DNA of 64,000 nt, from NCBI RefSeq assembly GCF_016908375.1, contig NZ_JAFBDS010000003.1, positions 62,001 through 126,000 on the forward strand. Reading direction: 5' to 3'. This document shows, in pieces, positions 52,069-62,079 of the stretch; within the stretch, counting starts at the first letter, position 1; every line of letters starts with the position of its first letter. Under the pieces are notes generated by a model. It worked only from the letters and a program-made list of their open reading frames with translations. It had not been told where the DNA came from and made no database searches. The translations under genes were made by a program, and so were the position numbers. This stretch comes from Amphibacillus cookii. GTDB taxonomy: Bacteria > Bacillota > Bacilli > Bacillales > Amphibacillaceae.

Positions 52069-53358
52069 TTACATTAATTTTATTTGAATAAGACAACACG
52101 CATGTGCGCGTATATCACAAGCTATTTCCGTTTCAGCAAGCGGTAAGGTTTGATCTAACCACACCTCTCTTAGCGAATCAATTTGATCTGCGCTTATTTC
52201 TAGCTGGTCAAAGGTAACAGAGACGGTTTGTTCACGATCGCTAATATTAAATAAACCGACATAAATGTCTTGCTCCACATAGGAACGCCAAACCACTCGA
52301 TCGTTTTGTCGATAAATTTGGCAGGCATCTCTTCCCTTCTTATGGACATTTAATAGATCTTGATTGGTGATGAGCGCATGTGTAAACGTATCATTGTCTC
52401 GCAATTCTCCACCAAACATGAGTGGCGATCTAAACATCGACCAAAGCGTCATTAAAGTCATCTGTTCATCTTGAGTAAATCGGGTATAACGATCACTTGC
52501 TCCACCGTCAACTGAACGAATACCAATATGCCCTAATGGGAGCATATCCGCGTCCGGCCAGTGACCTGGTCCGACATTTTTACTCCAGCGATAACAACGG
52601 TCAAACATATCATAGAGCGGTGGCCATAGATCCCAAAAATCATCGGTCATGCGCCACATATTTGCATTTTCTTCAAGAATTGCTACATCATTTAAATAGG
52701 CAGGTCCAGGCGATAGACTAAGTACCATTGGACGCCCGCACCGATCAATCGCCTGACGAATCATTCGGATTTCATCGATATGCGCGCCATAAAGTTTGGA
52801 ATCGGCAATATCATCAACCTTAACAAAGTCCACTTCCCATTCCGCATAGAGCTCAAATATTGAATCATAATAGAGCTGAGCTGCTTGTTTCGATGAATCA
52901 AGCCCATACATATCCGTATTCCACGGGCAAATCGAATTTGGTTTGGCAATTTCTCGTGCCGTGGAATCACTACCTTTAATTGGTGTGTTCTGATGCACCG
53001 CCTGACGCGGGATACCGCGCATGATATGGATACCAAATTTTAAGCCAAGTTTATGGATGTAGTCAGCTAATGGTTTAAAGCCACGACCATTACTTGATGA
53101 TGGAAAGCGGTTCTCTGCCGGAATAAGCCGAGCATATCGATCCATTTGTAAAGGAACAAAAGGACGATAAGCAGATGACACAGCATCAGGCTCTGACCAC
53201 TGAATGTCGACCACGATATATTCCCAACCATATGCCTTTAAATGTGTCGCCATATAATCTGCATTCGCTTTCACTTCTGCTTCAGTCACCGTTGCGCCAT
53301 AGCAATCCCAACTGTTCCACCCCATTGGTGGTGTTAGCGCATATTGATGGTGCTTCAT
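52069..53358 (-). CDS. GH27 glycosidase, probably beta-L-arabinopyranosidase
   Basis: A 429-residue GH27 barrel with C-terminal beta domain. TPPMGWNSWDCYG opens the barrel. The nucleophile Asp is in WEVDFVKVDDIADS and the acid/base Asp in WRMTDDFWDLW. Alpha-galactosidases have an Asp-Asp pair in the first substrate motif (IDDGW-like). Here it reads YIVVDIQWSE, with Ile52 at the second position. I recall that Geobacillus beta-L-arabinopyranosidase Abp also has Ile there, where Asp would hold the galactose 6-OH. Location between two arabinofuranosidase genes supports a pentose substrate. Alpha-galactosidase remains possible. It starts 14 bp after abfA. Confidence 0.8.
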   Translation of the reverse strand: MKHHQYALTPPMGWNSWDCYGATVTEAEVKANADYMATHLKAYGWEYIVVDIQWSEPDAVSSAYRPFVPLQMDRYARLIPAENRFPSSSNGRGFKPLADYIHKLGLKFGIHIMRGIPRQAVHQNTPIKGSDSTAREIAKPNSICPWNTDMYGLDSSKQAAQLYYDSIFELYAEWEVDFVKVDDIADSKLYGAHIDEIRMIRQAIDRCGRPMVLSLSPGPAYLNDVAILEENANMWRMTDDFWDLWPPLYDMFDRCYRWSKNVGPGHWPDADMLPLGHIGIRSVDGGASDRYTRFTQDEQMTLMTLWSMFRSPLMFGGELRDNDTFTHALITNQDLLNVHKKGRDACQIYRQNDRVVWRSYVEQDIYVGLFNISDREQTVSVTFDQLEISADQIDSLREVWLDQTLPLAETEIACDIRAHACCLIQIKLM

Positions 53359-53372
53359 ATTCGATCACCTCT

Positions 53373-54911
<1,539 letters not shown>

Positions 54912-54925
54912 TTAGCTGCATTATG

Positions 54926-54962
54926 TAAAGCTAACTGTCTATTAAACCCGTTAGCTTTTTAC
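54926..54962. terminator. Hairpin between the membrane gene and abfA
   Basis: GTAAAGCTAAC and GTTAGCTTTTTAC arms (AAAGCTAAC / GTTAGCTTT core). It may be a weak terminator or an mRNA processing/stability element separating transporter from glycosidase expression. Confidence 0.5.
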
Positions 54963-55085
54963 ATGTTATCCCAACTTTTACAGACAGTAATTTTTTTCAA
55001 AAATAACGCATCTTCAAACTCGTCTGATTTATTTCTTCATCCATCGTCTCCCTAAACCTTTAACATTCTCACCATACAATGGTTG

Positions 55086-55502
55086 TTAAGCTGTCTTATA
55101 ACTCTTATTCATACGAATCGCTTTGTTCTTAGCAAAATAGAATACAAAAGCTAACATATAAATTAAGAAGCCAACCACATCCATACTTGCTAATTGGATA
55201 ACTGCCCAGAGCGCTAACCAAATCATTGTTCGCTTTTGAATTTGGTTATCTTTTAGGTGAACACCCACTAGAAAGTTTATAATCGCCATCACGAACATAA
55301 ATAAACCAAACGCTAAAATGACACGGGAAACATTTCCCATCAATGACGTACCTACTATAGCTAAATCAGCATTAGAACCTTCTAACGCTTGGGCACCAGC
55401 ATCATTAAACCACCGATAGTAACCAAATAATGTCATCAGAGCTGTGAACAGATTCCATATTGCACCCGTCATCACTAATTTTCGTTCGAGACCTCTTTTC
55501 AT
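55086..55502 (-). CDS. Four-helix membrane protein of unknown function in the araNPQ operon
   Basis: A 138-residue integral membrane protein with about four hydrophobic helices (near 12-30, 55-77, 92-108 and 112-128) and a basic tail KNKAIRMNKSYKTA. It starts MKRGLERKLVMTGAIWNLFTALMTLFGYYRWFNDAGAQ. I chose ATG 55502 behind GGTGAT, 20 bp after araQ. I cannot name a family with confidence; DUF4064-like proteins are a possibility. The position between the transporter and abfA suggests an accessory role in oligosaccharide uptake, but this is only context. Confidence 0.6.
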   Translation of the reverse strand: MKRGLERKLVMTGAIWNLFTALMTLFGYYRWFNDAGAQALEGSNADLAIVGTSLMGNVSRVILAFGLFMFVMAIINFLVGVHLKDNQIQKRTMIWLALWAVIQLASMDVVGFLIYMLAFVFYFAKNKAIRMNKSYKTA

Positions 55503-55522
55503 CGCAATCACCATACCTTTTA

Positions 55523-56368
55523 TTAGCCTTTAATCCCCGCATTTAAGTTAATAGCCGAAACAAAATATTTTTGAGCAAATAAGAAGAGTAGCAAGGTTGG
55601 AATAATAGCTAATATCGCAGACCCCATCAGTTGTCCAACCATTTGATAGTTACCATAAATATCTTGTAGTAATAACAAACCCGCCGTGACAGGCATTTTT
55701 TGAACATCGGTATAAACAATAACTGGCCACAAGAAATCATTCCACGACCCTATAAATGAGAATAATCCCCCTACAATTAATACAGGCTTAATCAAAGGTA
55801 GAACAATTCTAAAAAAGATAGTGAAATCACTCGCACCGTCCACTCGAGCTGATTCATCTAGCTCCTTGGGCACCCCCTTCATAAATTGTCTGACAAGAAA
55901 GATGTTTCCCATCCCAGCTAATCCAGGTACAATCATTGCCCATGGCGTATTTACCCAACCTAAAATATCAACAATGCGATAAAGCGGAATAATATTTACG
56001 ACGTTAGGAAAGAAAGAAATACCAAGCAACGTAAAGAACAGAACATCTCTCCCTTTAAAACGCATTCTAGAATACCCGTAACCTGTAATTGAAATAACAA
56101 CAACAACAAGTAAAGTATGTGTAATTGAAATAAAAAGTGAGTTACCGATCCACCTTAAAATCGGTGCTGAAGACGTATTTTCAAGAATAGCCATGTAGTT
56201 ATCAACAATCCAATTTACCGGTAGCAAACGGAAGCCTTCGTTTACCACTTCTCCCTGAGAACGAAATGATGTGGTAAAACCAAATATCATTGGTACAACC
56301 CAAATTAAGCAGACCGTAATAAGAAATAAGTAAGCTAAATACTTAGATATATTATATTTTTTATTCAT
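55523..56368 (-). CDS. araQ: Arabino-oligosaccharide ABC transporter permease AraQ
   Basis: A 281-residue inner-membrane permease of the MalG type with six helices. The EAA loop is ELDESARVDGASDFTIFFRIVLPLIKPVL (about 185-213). The C-terminus FAQKYFVSAINLNAGIKG is typical of this family. With AraP it forms the channel for arabinan oligomers. The ATPase is probably the shared MsmX-type subunit encoded elsewhere, since none is in the operon. It begins 26 bp after araP. Confidence 0.88.
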   Translation of the reverse strand: MNKKYNISKYLAYLFLITVCLIWVVPMIFGFTTSFRSQGEVVNEGFRLLPVNWIVDNYMAILENTSSAPILRWIGNSLFISITHTLLVVVVISITGYGYSRMRFKGRDVLFFTLLGISFFPNVVNIIPLYRIVDILGWVNTPWAMIVPGLAGMGNIFLVRQFMKGVPKELDESARVDGASDFTIFFRIVLPLIKPVLIVGGLFSFIGSWNDFLWPVIVYTDVQKMPVTAGLLLLQDIYGNYQMVGQLMGSAILAIIPTLLLFLFAQKYFVSAINLNAGIKG

Positions 56369-56394
56369 TAGTTATCCCACCTTCCCATAATGAT

Positions 56395-57270
56395 TTACGC
56401 TGAATTACGGTTCATCACATAATATTGTGCTGCCGAAATAATTAAGATGACCATACCCAGTAACACCGCCATTGCTGAAGCCATTCCAGCAATAGACTGT
56501 CCAGACCCAAACGCTAAATCACGGATATACATCATTAATACTGTTGTGCTTTCACGTGGACCACCATTAGTCATCATCAATGGCTGACCAAATACATTAA
56601 ATGACCCAGCCGTTGTCATAACCACTGTATAAATAAGCGGAAATCTTATTGAAGGTAGTGTGACACTAATAAATTTCCGAATCGGACCAGCCCCATCAAT
56701 CTCTGCTGATTCATATAAATCTTGAGATACGTTGCTAATCGAAGCACGATAAATGATCATATTACCGCCAATACCACCCCATACAGTCATGATAAATATC
56801 GTCATCCAAGCATAAGGTTGTGTTGCCGTCCAAACCGTATCTGCACCAAAAAAGTTATTCATCATCCCTAATTGACTATTGAAAATCAATGACCATATTA
56901 AGGCGGCAGCTGAAATCGAAATAAGGCCTGGAATATAAATAATCGATTGAAAAAAGTTTTTGAATTTTACTTTTTTATGTTCAATTGCCGAAGCAATAAC
57001 TAACGGTATAGCTACCATAAGCGGGACACTTACACCAACAAAAATCAGCGTATTTTTCATACCATTAAAGAATTCATGGTGAAAAGATGAGTCTTGATTG
57101 GTTAAAATCGTTCGATAATTGTCTAACCCTACCCAAGTTGGAGAAGTCATAAGATTCCAATTCGTAAAAGATGCATATACACCATAAATTGAAGGGATTA
57201 ATATGAAGACTACGAATAAAATGATATGTGGACCTATAAAAAACCAATGCGAAAATTTACTTTTATCCAT
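56395..57270 (-). CDS. araP: Arabino-oligosaccharide ABC transporter permease AraP
   Basis: A 291-residue MalF-type permease. The P-loop-free sequence has six predicted helices. The EAA loop is DLYESAEIDGAGPIRKFISVTLPSIRFPLIY (about 184-214), and NVFGQPLMMTNGGPRESTTVLMMYIRDLAF is diagnostic for sugar permeases of this class. It pairs with AraQ. GGAGG precedes the start. It follows araN after a 75-bp gap that holds a stable hairpin. Confidence 0.88.
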   Translation of the reverse strand: MDKSKFSHWFFIGPHIILFVVFILIPSIYGVYASFTNWNLMTSPTWVGLDNYRTILTNQDSSFHHEFFNGMKNTLIFVGVSVPLMVAIPLVIASAIEHKKVKFKNFFQSIIYIPGLISISAAALIWSLIFNSQLGMMNNFFGADTVWTATQPYAWMTIFIMTVWGGIGGNMIIYRASISNVSQDLYESAEIDGAGPIRKFISVTLPSIRFPLIYTVVMTTAGSFNVFGQPLMMTNGGPRESTTVLMMYIRDLAFGSGQSIAGMASAMAVLLGMVILIISAAQYYVMNRNSA

Positions 57271-57300
57271 TACGGGTAACCTCCTTAACTTCTTTATATC

Positions 57301-57333
57301 AGTAATACGCCAAAGTAAATTTGGCGTATTACT
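57301..57333 (-). promoter_or_regulatory. Stem-loop between araN and araP
   Basis: AGTAATACGCCAAA and TTTGGCGTATTACT are perfect 14-bp arms with a 5-base loop and no long T run. Such hairpins often protect the upstream part of the mRNA and raise the binding protein over the permeases. Confidence 0.65.
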
Positions 57334-57344
57334 TTAGCAACTTA

Positions 57345-58628
57345 TTATTCGTTTGTATCTACATCATCATCAAAGTCTTCAACAGCATCTGCTGCATCCT
57401 CTAATTCTGCATCACCTTCTGCAACACGGTCATTAACAAAGCGTTGCATCTCATGCAATCCTTCATCTACATCCATTTCACCGTGAACAATATCTGCAAT
57501 ATAGTTATCAATAGCTTCTGCTACATATGGATAATGCTCATACGTGTAAATATATAATGAATCCTCATGTCTTTCATCTTGAGTATAAAAGGACTGCATA
57601 AATTGATCGTACTCTGGATCTTCTACAACTTCACGACTGGCTACAATTTGCCCTGCTTCTGCCCATTCAATTGAATGCTCTCGAATATATTCCAGAAATT
57701 CGCCGATGCCTTCCTCTTTTTCAGGTGTTCTCTCTTCACTTCTCAACATTGAGAACAAGTGCGCCGAAGAACGGTTATGGAAGACTTCAGCAGAATGTGA
57801 ATACGTATTCGTCACACCGAAGTTCAAACTTTCAACTTGTTCATGTGCTAGTCGACTCCAAGTGCCATCCGTTGAGAATAATACATTACCAGATTGAAAC
57901 ATCAAATAACCATCTTCACCGTACGGCGTCATCAGACCTGCTTCATTAATTTCACGCAAATAACGAATAACTTCTCTCATTTCATCAGTATCGACAGTTG
58001 GTTCACCATCTGCTCCTTCAATATCACCGCCGACATTTTGTAATTGTGCTAATGCTACCCAACCTAACAATGCATCGTTCACCACATAATGACCCTCTTC
58101 TAATTGACCTTCAAGTTCTAACATTTCATCAAAGGTCACAACATCATCATCTAGCCAATCCATAACATCATATTGCTCTAATAAGTCAATATTGTAATAC
58201 ATTGCGCTACCGTGAATATCTAGGGGAATGGTATATTGGACATCATCGATAATACCGGCTGTCCATGCTTCTGGTAAATAGTTATCTTCATTTAATTCCG
58301 GTTGTTGCGAAATAATAGCATCCATTGGCACTAACAAATCATTGTTAACAAAACTAGGTACACGATCAGCATGAATCAACGTTAAATCGGGAATACCACT
58401 CCCTGACTGTAATACGGTGTAAATCTGTGTATACAAGTCAGATGTGATCACATGATTGACTGGATGTTCTGGATCCGTATCATTATAGTCTTCAACTAAT
58501 TGATCCATATAGGCACCGTCTTCTCCTGTTAATGGTGTCCAAAATTCAATGACATTCTCATTTCCTCCACATCCTGTTAACAATAATGTCGTTACTGCTA
58601 CTATTAGAAAAGCCAATCGTTTCTTCAT
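57345..58628 (-). CDS. araN: Arabino-oligosaccharide-binding lipoprotein AraN
   Basis: A 427-residue extracellular solute-binding protein, family 1. The signal peptide MKKRLAFLIVAVTTLLLTGCGG has the lipobox LTGC, so the mature protein is a lipoprotein. EFWTPLTGEDGAYMDQLVEDYN is the first ligand-binding strand. The C-terminus is strongly acidic (DAVEDFDDDVDTNE). It delivers arabinan oligomers to AraPQ. The gene is first in the operon, with a promoter and cre site 150 bp upstream. The substrate assignment rests on neighbours araPQ and abfA. Confidence 0.86.
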   Translation of the reverse strand: MKKRLAFLIVAVTTLLLTGCGGNENVIEFWTPLTGEDGAYMDQLVEDYNDTDPEHPVNHVITSDLYTQIYTVLQSGSGIPDLTLIHADRVPSFVNNDLLVPMDAIISQQPELNEDNYLPEAWTAGIIDDVQYTIPLDIHGSAMYYNIDLLEQYDVMDWLDDDVVTFDEMLELEGQLEEGHYVVNDALLGWVALAQLQNVGGDIEGADGEPTVDTDEMREVIRYLREINEAGLMTPYGEDGYLMFQSGNVLFSTDGTWSRLAHEQVESLNFGVTNTYSHSAEVFHNRSSAHLFSMLRSEERTPEKEEGIGEFLEYIREHSIEWAEAGQIVASREVVEDPEYDQFMQSFYTQDERHEDSLYIYTYEHYPYVAEAIDNYIADIVHGEMDVDEGLHEMQRFVNDRVAEGDAELEDAADAVEDFDDDVDTNE

Positions 58629-58777
58629 GATAACTCCCCCACTTTCATAATATTAAGTTCAGCAAGACATATACATTCTATCCTTCACTAATATGGTTGT
58701 GTTTGCAAAACGGTTATGAACAAAGAAATGAAAGACTTGTTAAATCACAACCACATAACCGCAAAATCATACGTATA

Positions 58778-58792
58778 TGTTTACGCTTTCAT
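58778..58792 (-). promoter_or_regulatory. cre (CcpA) site at the araN promoter
   Basis: ATGAAAGCGTAAACA on the minus strand matches the cre consensus WTGNAANCGNWNNCW at every fixed base. It overlaps the -10/start region, so CcpA would repress the operon when glucose is present. Confidence 0.75.
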
Positions 58793-58819
58793 TATATCCG
58801 TATTTGTATGGTATTTCAA
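58791..58819 (-). promoter_or_regulatory. araN operon promoter
   Basis: TTGAAA (58819-58814), a 17-bp spacer and a perfect TATAAT (58796-58791) on the minus strand. Confidence 0.85.
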
Positions 58820-59178
58820 TTGTTTTTTTACTAAAAACCACATATTCTTACTACAACCGTTAAACAAAGTGTCAATAACTTTGTTTTAACAAGTTTTTTG
58901 TTAGATTAACTCGATCGTACAACTATTTAAAAGTATCGGTTTTTCACCTATTACAACATACCCAGCGTAATCATTCCTTGTAAAAACAACGGCCCCCACA
59001 CTACCTTTCCATCCCCAACCACGATTTACCTTACCTGTAATTAAACCCTGATCAAGATCGAGCTTGAATGTGATTAACTTTTGATTTATTCAAAAAAAGA
59101 GTAGACGCACTTTGATTGGTTACAACGCTAGTAAATGCAATATCTTTTATTTTTTTATAAGCGATATATTGTTTGATT
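58820..59178. other. Gap upstream of the araN promoter
   Basis: About 360 bp without a supported gene. It may hold upstream regulator sites for araN, but no clear AraR palindrome was found. No repeat of families R1-R4 is present. Confidence 0.35.
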
Positions 59179-59213
59179 AAAAATAATCGTAACAACAGTG
59201 TCATTACGATTAT
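59179..59213 (-). terminator. Terminator of the decayed LacI-type gene
   Basis: On the minus strand ATAATCGTAA pairs with TTACGATTAT, followed by a T tract. It resembles the terminator of the regulator at the window end (both contain GTTGTTACG). Confidence 0.75.
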
Positions 59214-59219
59214 CGATGC

Positions 59220-59375
59220 TTATTTATTCGGTTTTTCAGTAGAATGGCGCACGATAAGTTCTGGATTAAAAACAATTGACTCTTTCGTTTCTTTATTGTT
59301 AATAGATATATTCAACTATTCATTAATAACTCTTTAATCATTTCACCATATAAAATCCCCCTTACTCATTTCTAT
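59220..59375 (-). pseudogene. C-terminal remnant of a LacI-family regulator
   Basis: On the minus strand one frame reads GILYGEMIKELLMNS then a stop. Shifted by one base, it continues NISINNKETKESIVFNPELIVRHSTEKPNK and a stop. The second part is the standard end of LacI/GalR regulators (peLivR-St) and resembles the end of the regulator at 63803 (FEQELVIRQSTAKLNK). The frameshift and the absence of any upstream domain show a dead gene. It lies just upstream of the araN promoter, where a local repressor would be expected. Confidence 0.7.
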
Positions 59376-59572
59376 TAATAAGCAAAGGAGATTTCCCTAG
59401 TATATTTATAGTTGCTTCTACTAAAATGTCTTGATCAAAGAGCAGTACATCTGAGAACAACGAATCTTATAAAATATTCTTCTTTAATGCGTATAGAATT
59501 AAAGAATCATTGATTAAAATATAAACAAGCAATAACTTATTGATCAGCTGCCAACTTTAGCATCTACGCACC
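59376..59572. other. Degraded sequence between the LacI remnant and the DUF624 gene
   Basis: AT-rich sequence in which no frame longer than a few codons matches the missing part of the LacI remnant. It probably represents further decay of that gene. Confidence 0.3.
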
Positions 59573-60220
59573 TCAGTTATTATGAGATGTAACTAATAAC
59601 TTGTCTATTTTACTAAAAGCACGTAGCATGACCCACATGACTAAGGTCGAAGTTAAACCAATCGAAAAAAATACAATCAGGCTTGGAAATTCCAAAGATA
59701 AATACACAATGGCAGAAACAAAGATAATGATTGTCATGGTGTAATGGATTTTACCTATACCAAATATTAAGGTATTTTTGATATGTTGCTTCAACGTTGC
59801 TTCATAGTGAATATATAATGGAAACAACCAAATAACCATAATAAGATATACAAAAGCAACAAAATAAAAGGCAAAAGGTGTGAAGAAATGCATTTCATTT
59901 TGTGCACTTTCAATCAATCTAAAATTAATATAAAGCACCATACCTATCGCTAGAACCACCCATCCTGTTAAATTGGCAAAAACAAATGCTCTTTTATACA
60001 TGTCTTTAAACGTCTTCCATAACCTTATATCTTTTTGCCCATTTGCCAGTATCAGTTTTCTTGATACACCTAATGCCGCGACAGTAGCCGGAAAGAAGCC
60101 AAATATAAACAATCCTGAAAACAAGAAAAGAAACCACATGAAATTAATCATTGTTAAATTTAATATCCATCTTGATATGAGATCTATAGCTGAAATTGCA
60201 CGCCCATTTCTCACTTCCAA
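59573..60220 (-). CDS. DUF624 (YesL-like) membrane protein
   Basis: A 215-residue membrane protein with about six helices. The conserved N-terminus is ISRWILNLTMINFMWFLFLFSGLFIFGFFPATVAALGVSRKL, the DUF624 hallmark seen in YesL. DUF624 genes are very often next to sugar ABC permeases of the YesP/YesQ type, as here. The biochemical role is unknown. It lies 27 bp after the MalG-type permease, as last gene of the second sugar operon. Confidence 0.85.
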   Translation of the reverse strand: MEVRNGRAISAIDLISRWILNLTMINFMWFLFLFSGLFIFGFFPATVAALGVSRKLILANGQKDIRLWKTFKDMYKRAFVFANLTGWVVLAIGMVLYINFRLIESAQNEMHFFTPFAFYFVAFVYLIMVIWLFPLYIHYEATLKQHIKNTLIFGIGKIHYTMTIIIFVSAIVYLSLEFPSLIVFFSIGLTSTLVMWVMLRAFSKIDKLLVTSHNN

Positions 60221-60247
60221 ATCACCCTTATTCTGATAAATTACTTA

Positions 60248-61087
60248 TTAACCTTTTACTCCACCAACCGTTAGCCCTGATACAAAATATTTTTGGAAGA
60301 AAATAAATAGTATAATTATCGGAAGGATTGTGATGACTGAACCAGAAATTAAAATGTCGTAATTATTACCATACGGTGTGAGTAAAGATGCAAGCCCTAC
60401 AGGTAGCGTAAACATATCATTAGACCGAATAACAAGTAATGGCCATAAGAAGTTATTCCAACTGCTTAAGCCTTGTAATATGGCCATGGCTGCAAACGAA
60501 GGAAGCATAAGAGGCATCATAATCTTAAAGAAGATCCCATACTCCGTTGATCCATCAATTCTAGCCGCATCCATCAATTCCTTTGGAAGACCTAATGCAT
60601 ATTGTCTAAAAAAGAAAACAGCAATCGGTGCAACAATCAAAGGTAACATAATACCAAAGTACGTATTGATCAAATTTAAATCAATAAATAATTGATAAAG
60701 TGGCAACATCAAAATTTCAAACGGAATCATTAATATAAGTAAAACCAACAAAAAGACAAAATTACGCCCTTTAAAGTTATAAACGGCCATGGCATACCCA
60801 ACCATTGATGAAAAAAATAAAGATAAAACAATGGTTACAGTAGTGATAATTAGACTGTTGCCATACCACTGCCAGTAGTCGCCGGCTTCCCTGAAAATAT
60901 ACAAATAGTTGTTTAAGCTTAAATTAGACCAATCGATCGTCAAGCTGATTCCATTTCTCATTAATTCAGAAGAAGGACGAAATGATGAAATCAGTAAACT
61001 TAAGATTGGAAATAGTGCAACCAATGATATAACACAAAAGAAACAGTTAATGATCACCTTTATTAACATCGTTTTAGTATCTTTCAT
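60248..61087 (-). CDS. Sugar ABC transporter permease, MalG type (second operon)
   Basis: A 279-residue permease with six helices. The EAA loop is ELMDAARIDGSTEYGIFFKIMMPLMLPSFA (about 179-208). FFQKYFVSGLTVGGVKG ends the protein. The start overlaps the stop of the upstream permease by one base (TAATG). The substrate is unknown. Resemblance to the YesQ group and the DUF624 neighbour suggest a plant cell-wall oligosaccharide. Confidence 0.85.
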   Translation of the reverse strand: MKDTKTMLIKVIINCFFCVISLVALFPILSLLISSFRPSSELMRNGISLTIDWSNLSLNNYLYIFREAGDYWQWYGNSLIITTVTIVLSLFFSSMVGYAMAVYNFKGRNFVFLLVLLILMIPFEILMLPLYQLFIDLNLINTYFGIMLPLIVAPIAVFFFRQYALGLPKELMDAARIDGSTEYGIFFKIMMPLMLPSFAAMAILQGLSSWNNFLWPLLVIRSNDMFTLPVGLASLLTPYGNNYDILISGSVITILPIIILFIFFQKYFVSGLTVGGVKG

Positions 61088-62016
61088 TATTCATCACCTC
61101 GCTTAAATGCACCTGTTAAGTTAAGCTGAATAATACTAATAACAAATATAATCAAGATAATAATAACTCCTAAAGCAGCACCAAATCCCATATCATTTCG
61201 CTGGACACCTTGTGTATACATATAACCGATCATAGATAGACCAATATTACCTGGAGAGTTTGTTTCCCAAAAGACATAACTCTCTTCAAACATTCTAAAT
61301 CCATTTATAATTGAAATGGTCGTAACAAAAGTGATAATTGGCTTCAGATGAGGCACGGTGACATAAAAAAACTTTTGAAATACGTTCGCGCCATCAATGT
61401 CAGCTGATTCGTATAACTCTAAGGGGACATTTTGTAGTGCCGCCAAATAATACATAACATTTACGCCCATCCATCGCCAACTACTCAATATGACCATTAA
61501 AAACATAGCCGACCAAGATGTATATTGCCATTGAATGGGTTCTACTCCAAACCAACCGATGACTTGATTAGCAAACGATGACCCTGTTTCACCAAATAGC
61601 AATCTAAATACCGTACCCGCCACTATAATAGAAGCAAGCGATGGTATAAATAATGAAGCTCTGTAAAACGTCGAAAATTTAGCGAATTTAGAATTGAGCA
61701 TAGCAGCCAAAAATATAGGAACAGTTACTAAAATGACACAGGTTAATATGACATATGTTGTTGTGTTCTGGAATGCTTGATAAAATGTAGGATTTAATAT
61801 CCTTCGATAATTACTTAATCCTACAAACTCCGTTTGACCCGGTAATATTCTTTGAAAGCTCATAACAAACGCTTGTATAGTTGGATAAAATGTTAATAAA
61901 GTAAATGATATAATAAATGGGAAAATAAACACATAAGGTGCCACTTTTTTTGAGTTCAAAAAAGTTAAAAGTCTGTTTGGTCTTGTGTAAATGTTACTCT
62001 TCATTTCTTGTCCCAT
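61087..62016 (-). CDS. Sugar ABC transporter permease, MalF type (second operon)
   Basis: A 309-residue permease with six helices after a basic N-terminus. The EAA loop is ELYESADIDGANVFQKFFYVTVPHLKPII (about 200-228). AGGAGG lies 8 bp before the ATG. It forms the channel with the next gene. A stem-loop separates it from the binding-protein gene. Confidence 0.85.
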   Translation of the reverse strand: MGQEMKSNIYTRPNRLLTFLNSKKVAPYVFIFPFIISFTLLTFYPTIQAFVMSFQRILPGQTEFVGLSNYRRILNPTFYQAFQNTTTYVILTCVILVTVPIFLAAMLNSKFAKFSTFYRASLFIPSLASIIVAGTVFRLLFGETGSSFANQVIGWFGVEPIQWQYTSWSAMFLMVILSSWRWMGVNVMYYLAALQNVPLELYESADIDGANVFQKFFYVTVPHLKPIITFVTTISIINGFRMFEESYVFWETNSPGNIGLSMIGYMYTQGVQRNDMGFGAALGVIIILIIFVISIIQLNLTGAFKRGDE

Positions 62017-62045
62017 TTACCCATCCTCCTAATTTATTTTTCAAG

Positions 62046-62069
62046 GGAGACAGCTTACAAACTGTCTCC
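62046..62069 (-). promoter_or_regulatory. Stem-loop between binding protein and permease genes (second operon)
   Basis: GGAGACAG and CTGTCTCC arms with an 8-base loop and weak T content. It occupies the same position as the hairpin between araN and araP. Confidence 0.6.
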
Positions 62070-62079
62070 AAACTGTGTT

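Noticed and set aside
58760-58815. AraR operator at the araN promoter
   Set aside because: CATACGTATATG is palindromic but does not match the spacing or ends of the AraR consensus well enough. Only the cre site is convincing.
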